A stretch of DNA of 64,000 nt from a virus. Shown here in pieces: positions 9,242 through 17,438 of the stretch. The stretch's first letter is position 1; every line of letters starts with the position of its first letter. A program made the translations under genes and the position numbers. The stretch spans positions 28,740 through 92,739 of IMG/VR virus record IMGVR_UViG_3300022916_000007. One strand, given 5' to 3'. The notes beneath the pieces are model-generated. The model was given only the letters and a program-made list of their open reading frames with translations. It had not been told where the DNA came from and ran no database searches.

Positions 9242-9518
9242 CCTTCTTCCCCATTAAAACTAAGTCAGTCTTGTCTGTATATGTAAAATGACTAAAAAAA
9301 TCCATCCCATGAAAAACCATTAAATCTTCAGCACTTTTAATTTTTTTATCAAAAGTAATGTAATTCTCTTTCGCAATTTCAGATTTCTTAAATTTATAAA
9401 CTGAATTATTTTGAACACTTATCATATATAATGCTCTTCCAGTATCCCTAGATGTTAATGTTGATTGTACAAGCCCAACCCCACAATAACCACATTTACC
9501 ATTAATCCAAACTAACAT
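9234..9518 (-). CDS. SH3-like small protein family member
   Basis: 94 residues. It begins directly in the family motif (MLVWINGKCGYCGVGLVQS), lacking the usual K-x-G-D lead. This is a natural variant or a start slightly upstream of the usual position. The C-terminal part (VFHGMDFFSHFTYT) is unlike its neighbours. It overlaps genes on both sides by 7-8 bases. Confidence 0.6.
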   Translation of the reverse strand: MLVWINGKCGYCGVGLVQSTLTSRDTGRALYMISVQNNSVYKFKKSEIAKENYITFDKKIKSAEDLMVFHGMDFFSHFTYTDKTDLVLMGKKGG

Positions 9519-9913
9519 TCGTTTCCTTTAACCTTTTCTTTCTCTCCATTATTTTTTAACAATTCCAAAAATATATATCTGTTTAACCAAATGTTGTCAG
9601 TTGGATCTCTTCTTATGGGCCTAATAATACTATAAACTTTGTTTTCAATATTAACTTCCTTGTTCGCTAATTGTAACTGATAATATGGAAAAGTTAAATT
9701 TTTATTTCCACCTGAAGCATCGCTGACTCCAAAATCAATACCAGCAACAATTGCAGGGCCACAATATTGTCTTTTAACGGCTTCTGTCTTTGTTCTAATT
9801 GGCTCATAATCTATAATATTTTTAACATAATAATAAGGAATAAAACTATAATCAACCCAAAGAACTTTCCCTAACCATGCTAACCATATAGAATTATTCT
9901 TTTGATCAACCAT
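9512..9913 (-). CDS. SH3-like small protein family member, longer variant
   Basis: 133 residues. It carries VLWVDYSFIPYYY followed by QYCGPAIVAGIDFG, so both halves of the family pattern are present with an insertion between them. The gene starts right after the stop of the gene upstream (TAA then ATG), with GAAGAAGA as ribosome site. Function unknown. Confidence 0.6.
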   Translation of the reverse strand: MVDQKNNSIWLAWLGKVLWVDYSFIPYYYVKNIIDYEPIRTKTEAVKRQYCGPAIVAGIDFGVSDASGGNKNLTFPYYQLQLANKEVNIENKVYSIIRPIRRDPTDNIWLNRYIFLELLKNNGEKEKVKGNEC

Positions 9914-10534
9914 TTAAATCTTCTTCTTTTTTCTCTTGGGCCTTTTTGTTTTACTGGAAGTTTTCTTTTTACGATTTATTCTTTTACTTTCTTCAATTTT
10001 TTCCTTTTCTGCCTCTTGTGCTTCCAACTCCTCTTGAGCACGCTTATCGATTTCCTCTTGTTCCTGTCTTTCTTGCTCTTCTTTTTCTTTAGCTAACTTG
10101 TCAACTTCACCCTGTTCAACACGTTCTCTTTCCTGCCTTCCCTGCAAGGTAAACTTATTAAGAGTTTCAACAGTTTTAAAATTAATCCCATTCATTCTTG
10201 ATGCACGATATTTTCTATATACCATTAGCCTCGTTGCTGGCTCTTGAACATAATTATAATAAAACTTTTGATGCTCATGAATATTTGGAACCTCTCCATA
10301 AGTTTTTAAAAAATCTTTAACAGCAGGATAACTAAATGTTAAATCTTCTGCCTTATCTGGATAGGCTAAGCACAATAAATGAATTGTTTGTTGTGTTGTT
10401 AAATAATTCAAGTTAATTGCATGTACAAACCCACCCCAACTTGGGTTTAATATTAACACCATTGGACTTGGATCATGTGAATATGGCCCACTATACTTGA
10501 AAGACACAATGTCTCCAGCTTTAAATCTTGGCAT
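9914..10534 (-). CDS. SH3-like N-domain protein with long basic coiled tail; possibly related to T4 gp2-type DNA end protector
   Basis: 206 residues. The N-terminus RFKAGDIVSFKYSG is followed by PSPMVLILNPSWGGFVHAIN and LNYL. From memory this resembles the 'P-L-V-h-h-l...G-h-N-L-H-Y-L' core of T4-like gp2 proteins, which sit on DNA ends in the head; the match is only a pattern. Residues 130-206 are a charged coiled coil rich in E/K/R ending in a run of K and R, which could bind DNA. It sits among the SH3-like genes but is twice as long. Confidence 0.6.
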   Translation of the reverse strand: MPRFKAGDIVSFKYSGPYSHDPSPMVLILNPSWGGFVHAINLNYLTTQQTIHLLCLAYPDKAEDLTFSYPAVKDFLKTYGEVPNIHEHQKFYYNYVQEPATRLMVYRKYRASRMNGINFKTVETLNKFTLQGRQERERVEQGEVDKLAKEKEEQERQEQEEIDKRAQEELEAQEAEKEKIEESKRINRKKKTSSKTKRPKRKKKKI

Positions 10535-10537
10535 TTA

Positions 10538-10783
10538 TTATAACTCTCCTATCTTTTCAATAAAATTAATGTTTTTGGCTAAAACCATATACAAATAATT
10601 AGTAGTGTGTTTTGACAAATTAATAAAAAAATAAGGATGTTCTTTATAATATTTATTCCTATTGACAACCCCCACGCCAGTATAGTTAATTGGATAAGAA
10701 AAAGAACCAGTAGTAAATGTCTCTATATGGCTAACTTGAACCCAATATGCTTTTCCCTCTTCAACTATTTCTTTGCTAATCAT
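10538..10783 (-). CDS. SH3-like small protein family member
   Basis: The frame is open further upstream through a TTG, but ATG 10783 has GGGGGT before it and gives a natural start (MISKEIVEEGKAYWVQVSHI). The protein (about 81 residues) then has YTGVGVVNRNKYY, the second half of the family pattern. Short and mostly beta. Function unknown. Confidence 0.55.
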   Translation of the reverse strand: MISKEIVEEGKAYWVQVSHIETFTTGSFSYPINYTGVGVVNRNKYYKEHPYFFINLSKHTTNYLYMVLAKNINFIEKIGEL

Positions 10784-10828
10784 TGGACCCCCATTCGATC
10801 TTACCTTTATCAACCCAAACCATACTTA

Positions 10829-11332
10829 TTAAAAGCAATATTTATTATCTTTAATATCAACAAAAGTAAGATCACTTAAGTCTAAATATTCATCAAAATA
10901 ATTATTAATTGGATCTGGAGTGTCGCTAGGTAGTTTTTCCGGTGTGTCATTATATTTAGAAGTATACCAACAATAATGATCCATTCTAGAATCCACAGCA
11001 AAATGATTATGCCAGTAATGATTATTGCATGTGTCAACAAATATCCCATTATTATTTTTCCAAATATATGTTTTATAATTAATTGACCATGGAAAATATA
11101 TATTTCCATCATATTTAATATTGTTTTGCAGCCATTTTATTGCCATCAAAATTTTCCCATTAGAATATTTTCTAATTCCTTCAATAATTGACTCCCTATC
11201 CTCATCAAAATAATCATCTTTAACAATTTTTAACATTTGCAATGCACATTCTGCTGTAGTTTTAATCGACTCCTCTTTAATAACAAATGATGTGCTTGAA
11301 CTGTTACTAACAAAACCTTGACGAACTTTCAT
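10829..11332 (-). CDS. protein with conserved MKxRxGFVSNSSS N-terminus (1 of 3)
   Basis: 167 residues, beginning MKVRQGFVSNSSSTSFVIKE. The next two genes upstream start almost identically but have unrelated bodies. The body here is rich in W, Y, N and D and matches nothing I know. An invariant N-terminus on different bodies suggests a sorting, binding or modification signal. I recall similar openings in hypothetical proteins of other phages and bacteria without assigned function. It ends 15 bases above the SH3-like gene. Confidence 0.7.
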   Translation of the reverse strand: MKVRQGFVSNSSSTSFVIKEESIKTTAECALQMLKIVKDDYFDEDRESIIEGIRKYSNGKILMAIKWLQNNIKYDGNIYFPWSINYKTYIWKNNNGIFVDTCNNHYWHNHFAVDSRMDHYCWYTSKYNDTPEKLPSDTPDPINNYFDEYLDLSDLTFVDIKDNKYCF

Positions 11333-11335
11333 GTT

Positions 11336-11929
11336 TTAACCCTTTTTATTTTTTCCAATAAATTCATTAAGCTCATTAATGTTTTTAAATGATTTTTTAA
11401 TTGCCTCTTCAATATTAGTTTTGTTTTTCCCTTGAGATGCCAACATAAACTCTAACAAATCTTCATCTCTGAATGCCTCTAAAGTACAAACAGGACAATA
11501 GTCTATAGGAAATTCATACCTATACTCTCCTTCCTCAAAAAAGTTTTCCCACTCTTCTATAATTTCTTCATATTCTTTATTTTTCAACTCACTAAGTTCT
11601 TTTTCAAGATTGCTAATGTTTGCTTCATAGCCTGATGAATTCCAATTTGAATTAGTGGCCTTAAGTTTCCTTATGTTATTTTTCGTTGTTGTAATTTGAC
11701 CATTTAATTTATTTTCAACAAACTGCAATAACTTCTCTTCATTACCAAGAATCTCATGATAATCAAACCCGCCCTTAACATGACCTTCACAAAAAATATG
11801 ACCATTACCACACTCATACATTTCTGCTTCACTTAACATCATGTCATAACCTGAAACATTTTCTCCACACACGTTACAAATAAAACTACTTGATGAGGAG
11901 TTACTAACAAAGCCTGTTCTAATTTTCAT
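11336..11929 (-). CDS. protein with conserved MKxRxGFVSNSSS N-terminus and zinc-binding cysteines (2 of 3)
   Basis: 197 residues, beginning MKIRTGFVSNSSSSSFICNV. Immediately after the shared N-terminus it has CNVCGEN...ECGNGHIFCEGH, and later CPVCTLEAF, so a two-part zinc-binding or RING/treble-clef-like module is likely. A coiled coil lies between (about residues 80-125, rich in L/E/K/N). It could bind nucleic acid or protein; no function is assigned. Same strand and operon as its two siblings. Confidence 0.7.
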   Translation of the reverse strand: MKIRTGFVSNSSSSSFICNVCGENVSGYDMMLSEAEMYECGNGHIFCEGHVKGGFDYHEILGNEEKLLQFVENKLNGQITTTKNNIRKLKATNSNWNSSGYEANISNLEKELSELKNKEYEEIIEEWENFFEEGEYRYEFPIDYCPVCTLEAFRDEDLLEFMLASQGKNKTNIEEAIKKSFKNINELNEFIGKNKKG

Positions 11930-11943
11930 TTTTTTACCTCCGT

Positions 11944-12285
11944 TTATCCATAATAATTTTTAAATTCCCATGTAAAATTTTCACTTTCATTAACCTCATC
12001 TCTATCTTTATTTAAGATCTGACTTAAAAAACAGCTTGCATAATTATCATCTTCATTTGAAACATATAACTTTATACTTATTTTGGGCTTTAAGTTATAG
12101 TTATTCCTATATAATTGCTCAGCATCATTTAATAGTTGTCTCAAAGAAATGTCAAGATAAGACTCCCCTAGCCTATCAGACAAATCAATCACCAAATCAA
12201 CTACATTTAGCATTTTATCAGACTTGTTAGTAATAATAAAGCTGCTTGTTGAACTATTGCTGACAAATCCTTGCCTTACTTTCAT
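11944..12285 (-). CDS. protein with conserved MKxRxGFVSNSSS N-terminus (3 of 3)
   Basis: 113 residues, beginning MKVRQGFVSNSSTSSFIITN. The body (MLNVVDLVIDLSDRLGESYL...) is a small alpha/beta domain not shared with the other two siblings. It starts 3 bases below the end of dnaK, so it may be translated by re-initiation after the chaperone. Function unknown. Confidence 0.7.
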   Translation of the reverse strand: MKVRQGFVSNSSTSSFIITNKSDKMLNVVDLVIDLSDRLGESYLDISLRQLLNDAEQLYRNNYNLKPKISIKLYVSNEDDNYASCFLSQILNKDRDEVNESENFTWEFKNYYG

Positions 12286-12288
12286 TGC

Positions 12289-14187
12289 TTATTCAATATC
12301 CTCAAATTCTGCGTCAATAATTACCTCACCTCTTTTACTGTTTTCCCCCCTGGCATCGCAACTTAGGTCATCATCAGAACAGCCCTGATACATTTCCTTT
12401 GAGATGTTGTGGAGAATACTTTCTAACATTTTTTTCTGCTCATTTAAGGCCTCAGACGTGGTGTCAGAATTCCCCAAAAGCTCCTCAGTGGATTTTATAA
12501 CATCACCCAATGGGTTGACATAGGCCTTCCCTGAATGCTCTTTAAAAAGGCTCTCAGCAGAAATTTTTAATGTTTCAAGTTCATTCCTTAAATTGATAAT
12601 TTCAATTTTTTCCTCATCTTTTACTTTGTTCTCTTCTGCATCATTTTTCATCTTTTCAATTTCTTCATCAGAAAGCCCACAAGAAGATGTAATTGTAATA
12701 TCTTTATTTTCTCCAGTCACCTTATCAGTTGCAACAACATTCAAAATGCCATCTGAATTCAAATTAAATTTAACTTCAATTTGTGGAGTACCTTTTGGGG
12801 CAGGTGGAATTCCAATTAAATCAAACTTACCTAAAAGTTTATTATTTGCAGCAATATTTCTTTCCCCCTGATAGGCAACAATAGATACTGCTGGTTGGTT
12901 ATTTGCTGCTGTAGAGAAGATCTCCGATTTTACACAAGGGATTGTTGTGTTTCTTTCAATAATTCTTGTAAATACTCCACCTAAAGTTTCAATCCCCAAA
13001 GACAATGGAGTGACATCCAACAACAAAATATCTTTCACGGCATCGTCACCAGAAAGAACCGCCCCCTGGATAGCCGCACCCATTGCAACAATTTCATCTG
13101 GATTAACACTCTTGTTTGGCTCTTTTCCAAAAAAATCAACCATAATTTTCGTCACTAATGGAATTCTTGTTGTTCCACCAACAAACAAAACCTCATCTAT
13201 ATCATCAACACTTAGTTTAGCATCTTCCAATGCAATTTTACATGGGACCAAGGCCCTCTCTAACAATGGCATAATCATTACCTCGAACTTACTCCTACTA
13301 AGCTTATAAATAAAATGCTTAGGACCAGTTTCATTTGCTGAAAGGAATGGTAAGTTAACCTCAGTCTCCAACATTAGGGACAACTCAATCTTCGCCTTCT
13401 CCGCTGCCTCTTTTAACCTCTGCATAACCATCTTATCACCAGAGGCATCGATGTTAGTCTGATTTTTAAATTCCTCAATAAAATGACCCAACAAAACATT
13501 ATCTATATCATCACCACCTAAATATGTATCGCCACTTGTTGATAATACCTCAACAATTCCGCCACCAACTTCAAGTACTGAGAAGTCCGTTGTTCCCCCG
13601 CCAATATCAACAACCATAACCTTAAAATCATCTTTTTTATCAACACCATAAGCTAAAGCTGCCGCTGTCGGCTCATTGATGATCCTTACAACATCCAACC
13701 CAGCAATTTCGCCTGCAACCTTTGTTGCCATTCTTTGAGAATCATCAAAATAAGCAGGAACGGTAATAACAGCCTTCTCAACCTTTTCCCCAAGATAATC
13801 TTCAGCGGCCTTCTTAAGTTTAATTAATATCTTTGAAGAGATCTCTTGTGGTGAATGTTCGTTATCATCATAAACAATTTTTGTTGAACCATTGCTGTTT
13901 TCAAAGACAGAATATGATAAGTTTTTTAACTCACCCTTAATATCTTTATACCTTCTACCAATCAACCTTTTTACTGAATAAATTGTAGATTCCGGGTGAA
14001 CAACTCCAGCCCTTTTTGCTGATATCCCAACTGAACCGTCACTTAAACTAACAACTGATGGTGTTGTTCTATCGCCCTCTTGATTAATAATAATGCTTGT
14101 CTTGCCTGCTTCCATCACCGCAATTGCAGATCGAGAAGTCCCAAGATCAATGCCAACAATTTTATTTTTAATATTATCACTTCCCAT
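12289..14187 (-). CDS. dnaK: DnaK / Hsp70 molecular chaperone, phage-encoded
   Basis: Full-length Hsp70 of about 632 residues. It has the nucleotide-binding domain with IVGIDLGTSRSAIAV, VKRLIGRRY, VPAYFDDSQRMATKVAGEIA, INEPTAAALAYG, VVDIGGGTTDFSV and FVGGTTRIP. The linker DILLLDVTPLSLGIE is followed by a beta-sandwich substrate domain (NNTTIPCVKSE-like ... FDLIGIPPAPKGTPQIEV...GILNV) and a helical lid, ending EVIIDAEFEDIE. It should act in ATP-driven folding, here perhaps of very large virion proteins. ATG 14187 (GGGGGA ribosome site) is preferred over the in-frame ATG at 14202, which has none. No DnaJ or GrpE gene is seen in the window, so it would use host partners. Confidence 0.96.
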   Translation of the reverse strand: MGSDNIKNKIVGIDLGTSRSAIAVMEAGKTSIIINQEGDRTTPSVVSLSDGSVGISAKRAGVVHPESTIYSVKRLIGRRYKDIKGELKNLSYSVFENSNGSTKIVYDDNEHSPQEISSKILIKLKKAAEDYLGEKVEKAVITVPAYFDDSQRMATKVAGEIAGLDVVRIINEPTAAALAYGVDKKDDFKVMVVDIGGGTTDFSVLEVGGGIVEVLSTSGDTYLGGDDIDNVLLGHFIEEFKNQTNIDASGDKMVMQRLKEAAEKAKIELSLMLETEVNLPFLSANETGPKHFIYKLSRSKFEVMIMPLLERALVPCKIALEDAKLSVDDIDEVLFVGGTTRIPLVTKIMVDFFGKEPNKSVNPDEIVAMGAAIQGAVLSGDDAVKDILLLDVTPLSLGIETLGGVFTRIIERNTTIPCVKSEIFSTAANNQPAVSIVAYQGERNIAANNKLLGKFDLIGIPPAPKGTPQIEVKFNLNSDGILNVVATDKVTGENKDITITSSCGLSDEEIEKMKNDAEENKVKDEEKIEIINLRNELETLKISAESLFKEHSGKAYVNPLGDVIKSTEELLGNSDTTSEALNEQKKMLESILHNISKEMYQGCSDDDLSCDARGENSKRGEVIIDAEFEDIE

Positions 14188-14464
14188 AACCATTTCCCCC
14201 ATTTAAATAATAAAGTTTCTGTATGTTCCTCTTATTTATGAACCAATTTGTATTGTCTATTTTAGAAAACACAACATTATATATATTTTTAGTTAAAAAC
14301 TTAAAGCTAAAATAGTTACCATGACATTCTTTATATAACAAAGCTATATTATTATAAAGCAAGTCTCCCTGTTTATTAATTAGTACAACATATACTGGAA
14401 GCCCTTCTCTGCCTTCTTCAGTAATATAAGTGAAAACTAACCCTTTGTCAAGATTATATTTCAT
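14177..14464 (-). CDS. small hypothetical protein upstream of dnaK, distant SH3-like candidate
   Basis: 95 residues, opening MKYNLDKGLVFTYITEEG, then LPVYVVLINKQGDLLY, a beta-rich pattern like the surrounding small proteins but without the V-W signature. It overlaps dnaK by 11 bases and the next upstream gene by 11. Function unknown. Confidence 0.55.
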   Translation of the reverse strand: MKYNLDKGLVFTYITEEGREGLPVYVVLINKQGDLLYNNIALLYKECHGNYFSFKFLTKNIYNVVFSKIDNTNWFINKRNIQKLYYLNGGNGYGK

Positions 14465-14795
14465 TTTTTGCTTCAGTATTGATAAATAATATTAACCCAT
14501 CATTCTTAACGTGTAAACTCTTAAGCCCAATGAGCTTTTTTAATCGGCTTTCTGGCAACTTAAATGTTTCAATTATAACAACAACATCTTCTTCTCCCTT
14601 TTCACCAAGCAGCCTTTTTAATATAACTGGGCCAACATAATTGAATTGATCGTTTGTTAACTTATACTTCAAATTAACAAAAGCAACCTCTTGTTTAATT
14701 ATATCAAATTTGAATCCTGCTATAAAGAACATTTCAAATTGTTTTCTTTTTTGAATTAAATGGCCAAAGTTAGTTTCAATTTTTATATATTTCAT
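14454..14795 (-). CDS. SH3-like small protein family member (YVGPVIL)
   Basis: 113 residues. It has QFNYVGPVILKRLLG, the second half of the family motif, in mid-protein. The N-terminal VW element is replaced by FFIAGFKFDII. It overlaps the next upstream gene by 4 bases. Function unknown. Confidence 0.55.
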   Translation of the reverse strand: MKYIKIETNFGHLIQKRKQFEMFFIAGFKFDIIKQEVAFVNLKYKLTNDQFNYVGPVILKRLLGEKGEEDVVVIIETFKLPESRLKKLIGLKSLHVKNDGLILFINTEAKNEI

Positions 14796-15178
14796 CTTTC
14801 AAACCAATCAACATCAGAACATAAAGTTATTTTGTCACCCTTCCTATTTATAAACCAACCCGAAACTATTCTTTCTGCACCAACAAACTTGGGGAAAGTA
14901 TATGTAAAAAAAGCCATTTGTTCTTTAGGGTTAAATTTACTAACAAAAATAACTTTTCGTCTAACGACTGGCCCAACATAAATTATTTTATTTGCGGCAA
15001 AATTATCATATGCATAACGATCAAAGAATACTCTTGAAAACTTTAATGATTGTCCACCACCAATAAATTGCCAACTTAACGATTTGCAATGATAATGAAA
15101 TGTTCGTCTAGATATTTCTTTAGATGTGCTGTTTGTAAAGTACAAATCAATCATATCTCTACCTTTTCCAAAACCCAA
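14792..15178 (-). CDS. SH3-like small protein family member (YVGPVV)
   Basis: 128 residues. IIYVGPVVRRKVIFVSKF sits in the middle and a beta-rich tail follows (ERIVSGWFINRKGDKITL). The start lies inside the end of the next gene (28-base overlap) with no better start visible. Function unknown. Confidence 0.55.
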   Translation of the reverse strand: MGFGKGRDMIDLYFTNSTSKEISRRTFHYHCKSLSWQFIGGGQSLKFSRVFFDRYAYDNFAANKIIYVGPVVRRKVIFVSKFNPKEQMAFFTYTFPKFVGAERIVSGWFINRKGDKITLCSDVDWFER

Positions 15179-15432
15179 CTTTCAGGAATCTGACAACCAC
15201 CAATTTCTAATCTATCAACAATTAACTTGTTAGCAAAAACAATATCATAATCCCAGGGGTTCCATGTAGACTGTTCAGAAATAATAGCAAGACCTTTGAC
15301 AGCCCTTTTAAAGCTTAATAAAAAATGATTATTAATTAAAGCTTGATAATCAGTAAGCTCCGCAACTTCTTTTAGTGGAATCTGATACCAAATAACATCG
15401 CCAGCTTTATACTTTTTATTTTTTTTCATCAA
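15151..15432 (-). CDS. SH3-like small protein family member (KAGDVIWYQIP)
   Basis: 93 residues. The N-terminus KKYKAGDVIWYQIPLKEV matches the family opening, then VKGLAIISEQSTWNPWDYDI aligns with two other members (16629-16904 and 17136-17435) that share the W-(D/H)-Y and E-W-(V/I) features. These three form a subgroup. Directly abuts the next gene. Confidence 0.6.
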   Translation of the reverse strand: MMKKNKKYKAGDVIWYQIPLKEVAELTDYQALINNHFLLSFKRAVKGLAIISEQSTWNPWDYDIVFANKLIVDRLEIGGCQIPESWVLEKVEI

Positions 15433-15669
15433 TCAGCCTTCTATAATGTCCTTAATTGCATCTTCCGAAACAAGACACATATATTCATCTTTGGAATAAA
15501 ACCCAAGATATAAAGCTTGTTGTTTCATTGACGTATCTTTGAAAATAATCATTAATGGCCCAACAAAATCTCGATAAACATAATGATCACCCAATGAAAA
15601 ACCTACCCTTCCATCAACCCAACATAACTTTCTAATTTCATTACTATAAAATTTCAAAACTGTTCCCAA
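15433..15669 (-). CDS. SH3-like small protein family member with TTG start
   Basis: 78 residues from a TTG at 15669; the frame is closed by a TGA two codons earlier and no ATG serves the motif. KLCWVDGRVGFSL is followed by YRDFVGPLMIIFKD, both halves of the family pattern. The TTG lies inside the end of the 47-residue gene 15654-15797, so translation is probably coupled. Confidence 0.6.
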   Translation of the reverse strand: MGTVLKFYSNEIRKLCWVDGRVGFSLGDHYVYRDFVGPLMIIFKDTSMKQQALYLGFYSKDEYMCLVSEDAIKDIIEG

Positions 15670-15797
15670 ACATCATCTGAGGCCCATGTGTTTTCACCGT
15701 AACGATCTTCTATGTCTTGCTTTTGTACTTCCTTATTGTTGTCCCAATCAACAGAACCAATAAACTCACAAACCATTTTTTCATTGATACTTTCCAT
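15654..15797 (-). CDS. 47-residue protein, first gene after a strong promoter
   Basis: An ATG at 15797 preceded by AAGGAAGGG gives MESINEKMVCEFIGSVDWDN... to a TGA at 15656-15654. The product is acidic with no recognised family. Support comes from the ribosome site, from a consensus-like promoter ending about 30 bases upstream, and from overlap with the next gene. It accounts for what would otherwise be a 200-base gap. Confidence 0.6.
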   Translation of the reverse strand: MESINEKMVCEFIGSVDWDNNKEVQKQDIEDRYGENTWASDDVWEQF

Positions 15798-15832
15798 TTG
15801 TCCCTTCCTTTTAAATATCAATCAATAAAACC

Positions 15833-15861
15833 TTTATACCACAACCAACCCTGTTTGTTAA
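15833..15861 (-). promoter_or_regulatory. promoter of the recurring TTAACA-17-TATAAA type
   Basis: Minus strand: TTAACA (15861-15856), 17 bases, TATAAA (15838-15833) with TGG in front, in the context GTTGGTTGTGG. Spacing and boxes fit host sigma70 with an extended -10. It precedes the 47-residue gene and the SH3-like genes down to dnaK. Confidence 0.7.
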
Positions 15862-15868
15862 CCATAAG

Positions 15869-16207
15869 TCACAAATCAATTCTAAAAAGAGGGTTGTCAA
15901 AAAGAGTTGGCAACAACCTTGCAATAATTAAACATAACCATTCAGCATTTCTGAGGTTGTTCAAAAAGTCTTCTTCAACCATTTTTTCAGTCCAATTATT
16001 ATTTTTTTCCATAATTTCCCAATTAATATGACTTGAGTTAGCCCACCTGTCAAAATACTTCGCTGATCCCATTGAAACAGTATCTCCTTTACCTTCCTTA
16101 TAAAGAATTCGAACAATATGATGTTTGTTACTATAACCAATACCATCATCATATTGCCAGTCTATCTTATATCCTTTCTTTTTAAAAATGTGCTTAAAAT
16201 GTTTCAT
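15869..16207 (-). CDS. hypothetical basic protein
   Basis: 112 residues, starting MKHFKHIFKKKGYKIDWQYD. It is aromatic-rich with a C-terminal hydrophobic helix (WLCLIIARLLPTLF). It overlaps the next upstream gene by 14 bases. It lacks the family VW/YxG motifs. Function unknown. Confidence 0.55.
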   Translation of the reverse strand: MKHFKHIFKKKGYKIDWQYDDGIGYSNKHHIVRILYKEGKGDTVSMGSAKYFDRWANSSHINWEIMEKNNNWTEKMVEEDFLNNLRNAEWLCLIIARLLPTLFDNPLFRIDL

Positions 16208-16442
16208 TATTTATTCCTTTTGTGCAATCTGCTTTGGCTATTCCATATATATGCTCCCCAAACTTAATAATATATTCATAATAATTACCACATTTGCCAG
16301 GAAATCTTGGGTGATAAACAATTCCTACTCCTGAAAATGATTGCCACCTATAAAACCCAAGAACGCCATTAAAGCTAACAATATAACAACTAGCCCAAAC
16401 AATATCACCTTTTCTATGTCTAAACATTAATTTTTTTGTCAA
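16194..16442 (-). CDS. SH3-like small protein family member
   Basis: 82 residues: RHRKGDIVWASCYIV near the N-terminus, then FSGVGIVYHPRFPG, the second motif. It overlaps the next upstream gene by 23 bases. Function unknown. Confidence 0.62.
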   Translation of the reverse strand: MTKKLMFRHRKGDIVWASCYIVSFNGVLGFYRWQSFSGVGIVYHPRFPGKCGNYYEYIIKFGEHIYGIAKADCTKGINNETF

Positions 16443-16632
16443 TATCTTTCTCCGTTATTGCTACCCAACGACCAGACAGCAACCCAACCCAAGAAACTAG
16501 ATATTTTTTAGAACCATTTATGTAACTTTGTTGAATAATAGCAAGACCTGACATCGTTATGAACTTCCCTGCACACATATGCTGATAGTTGTTAATCCAC
16601 ACAATATCACCAATTTTATATTTATAAGTCAT
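16420..16632 (-). CDS. SH3-like small protein family member
   Basis: 70 residues: MTYKYKIGDIVWINNYQHM, then MSGLAIIQQSYING. This is one of the shortest, cleanest copies and probably approximates the minimal domain. Start and stop overlap neighbours by 4 and 23 bases. Confidence 0.65.
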   Translation of the reverse strand: MTYKYKIGDIVWINNYQHMCAGKFITMSGLAIIQQSYINGSKKYLVSWVGLLSGRWVAITEKDIDKKINV

Positions 16633-16904
16633 TTTACTTTCCCTTTAACCCACTCTTTGACAATAGCCCACTCTTTAAGTTTTTTAGTGCCATATTCAAG
16701 ACTAAAACCAATAGGCAATGAAATGACATAATCCCAAGAACCAAATTTATTGTTATGAGAATATACCTCAAAAATAACAGCAACAAAGGTACAACCACCC
16801 TTTTTTACAACTGCATGTCCTTTACAATTTTCATTTTTAACATTTCTTAAGTTTGGAATTTTAACCCAAACAATATCACCAACTTTATATTTATAAATTT
16901 TCAT
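16629..16904 (-). CDS. SH3-like small protein family member
   Basis: 91 residues: MKIYKYKVGDIVWVKIPNLR with a glycine/cysteine turn (KKGGCTFVAVIF) and SWDYVISLP. It resembles 17136-17435 along its whole length (KIPxxxxxKN, GGC, EW(V/I)xxK(V/I)K at the end), so the two are recent duplicates. Confidence 0.65.
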   Translation of the reverse strand: MKIYKYKVGDIVWVKIPNLRNVKNENCKGHAVVKKGGCTFVAVIFEVYSHNNKFGSWDYVISLPIGFSLEYGTKKLKEWAIVKEWVKGKVK

Positions 16905-17139
16905 TTATTAAACCTTTTATTTGGCTTTCTCCAATAATACTAAGACCTTCATATACCCCAACAGGCAATCTGACTACATATACAATCCCCCTTATATCAT
17001 GATCATATTTTCCTGACAATCCACAACTAACAATGCTTACTGGTCCAGTATAAAAAGAATAGCTGCCTTTTCTTGGCCAATAAAAAGCCTCTTTAACCCA
17101 TACAATATCACCAATTTCATATTTGTATTTATAAGTCAT
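16891..17139 (-). CDS. SH3-like small protein family member
   Basis: 82 residues: YEIGDIVWVKEAFYW, then FYTGPVSIVSCGLSG and IVYVVRLPVGVY. It shows the full two-part pattern with the GP form of the second motif. Overlaps 4 bases with the gene upstream and 14 with the gene downstream. Confidence 0.65.
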   Translation of the reverse strand: MTYKYKYEIGDIVWVKEAFYWPRKGSYSFYTGPVSIVSCGLSGKYDHDIRGIVYVVRLPVGVYEGLSIIGESQIKGLINENL

Positions 17140-17435
17140 TTTATTTTTCTATCAATCCATTCTTCGGCAATAGACCATTTATATTTTTCATCAACAGCAG
17201 ACAAGTTGTTAAGCTCAAGCGGGAATAGCAATGAAAGCTCAACATTATAATGCCAACCTGAGATATTATTATTATTATTTAAACCGTTTTGATTTAATAC
17301 TTTGCTGACTCTTCCTAGACAACTGCAACCACCACAGGCAGCAATAAAATGTTTATTATGTTTTCTATTTTTAATGTCCTTTGCTGGTGGAATTTTAACC
17401 CATACAATATCACCAACTTTATATTTATGTGACAT
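17136..17435 (-). CDS. SH3-like small protein family member
   Basis: 99 residues: MSHKYKVGDIVWVKIPPAKD, ACGGCSCLGRVSKV, SGWHYNVELSLLFPL, EEWIDRKIK. It is the sister copy of 16629-16904. The ribosome site GAGGAG lies upstream of the ATG, and it starts 3 bases below the end of the MORN/SH3 fusion gene. Confidence 0.65.
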   Translation of the reverse strand: MSHKYKVGDIVWVKIPPAKDIKNRKHNKHFIAACGGCSCLGRVSKVLNQNGLNNNNNISGWHYNVELSLLFPLELNNLSAVDEKYKWSIAEEWIDRKIK

Positions 17436-17438
17436 TAT

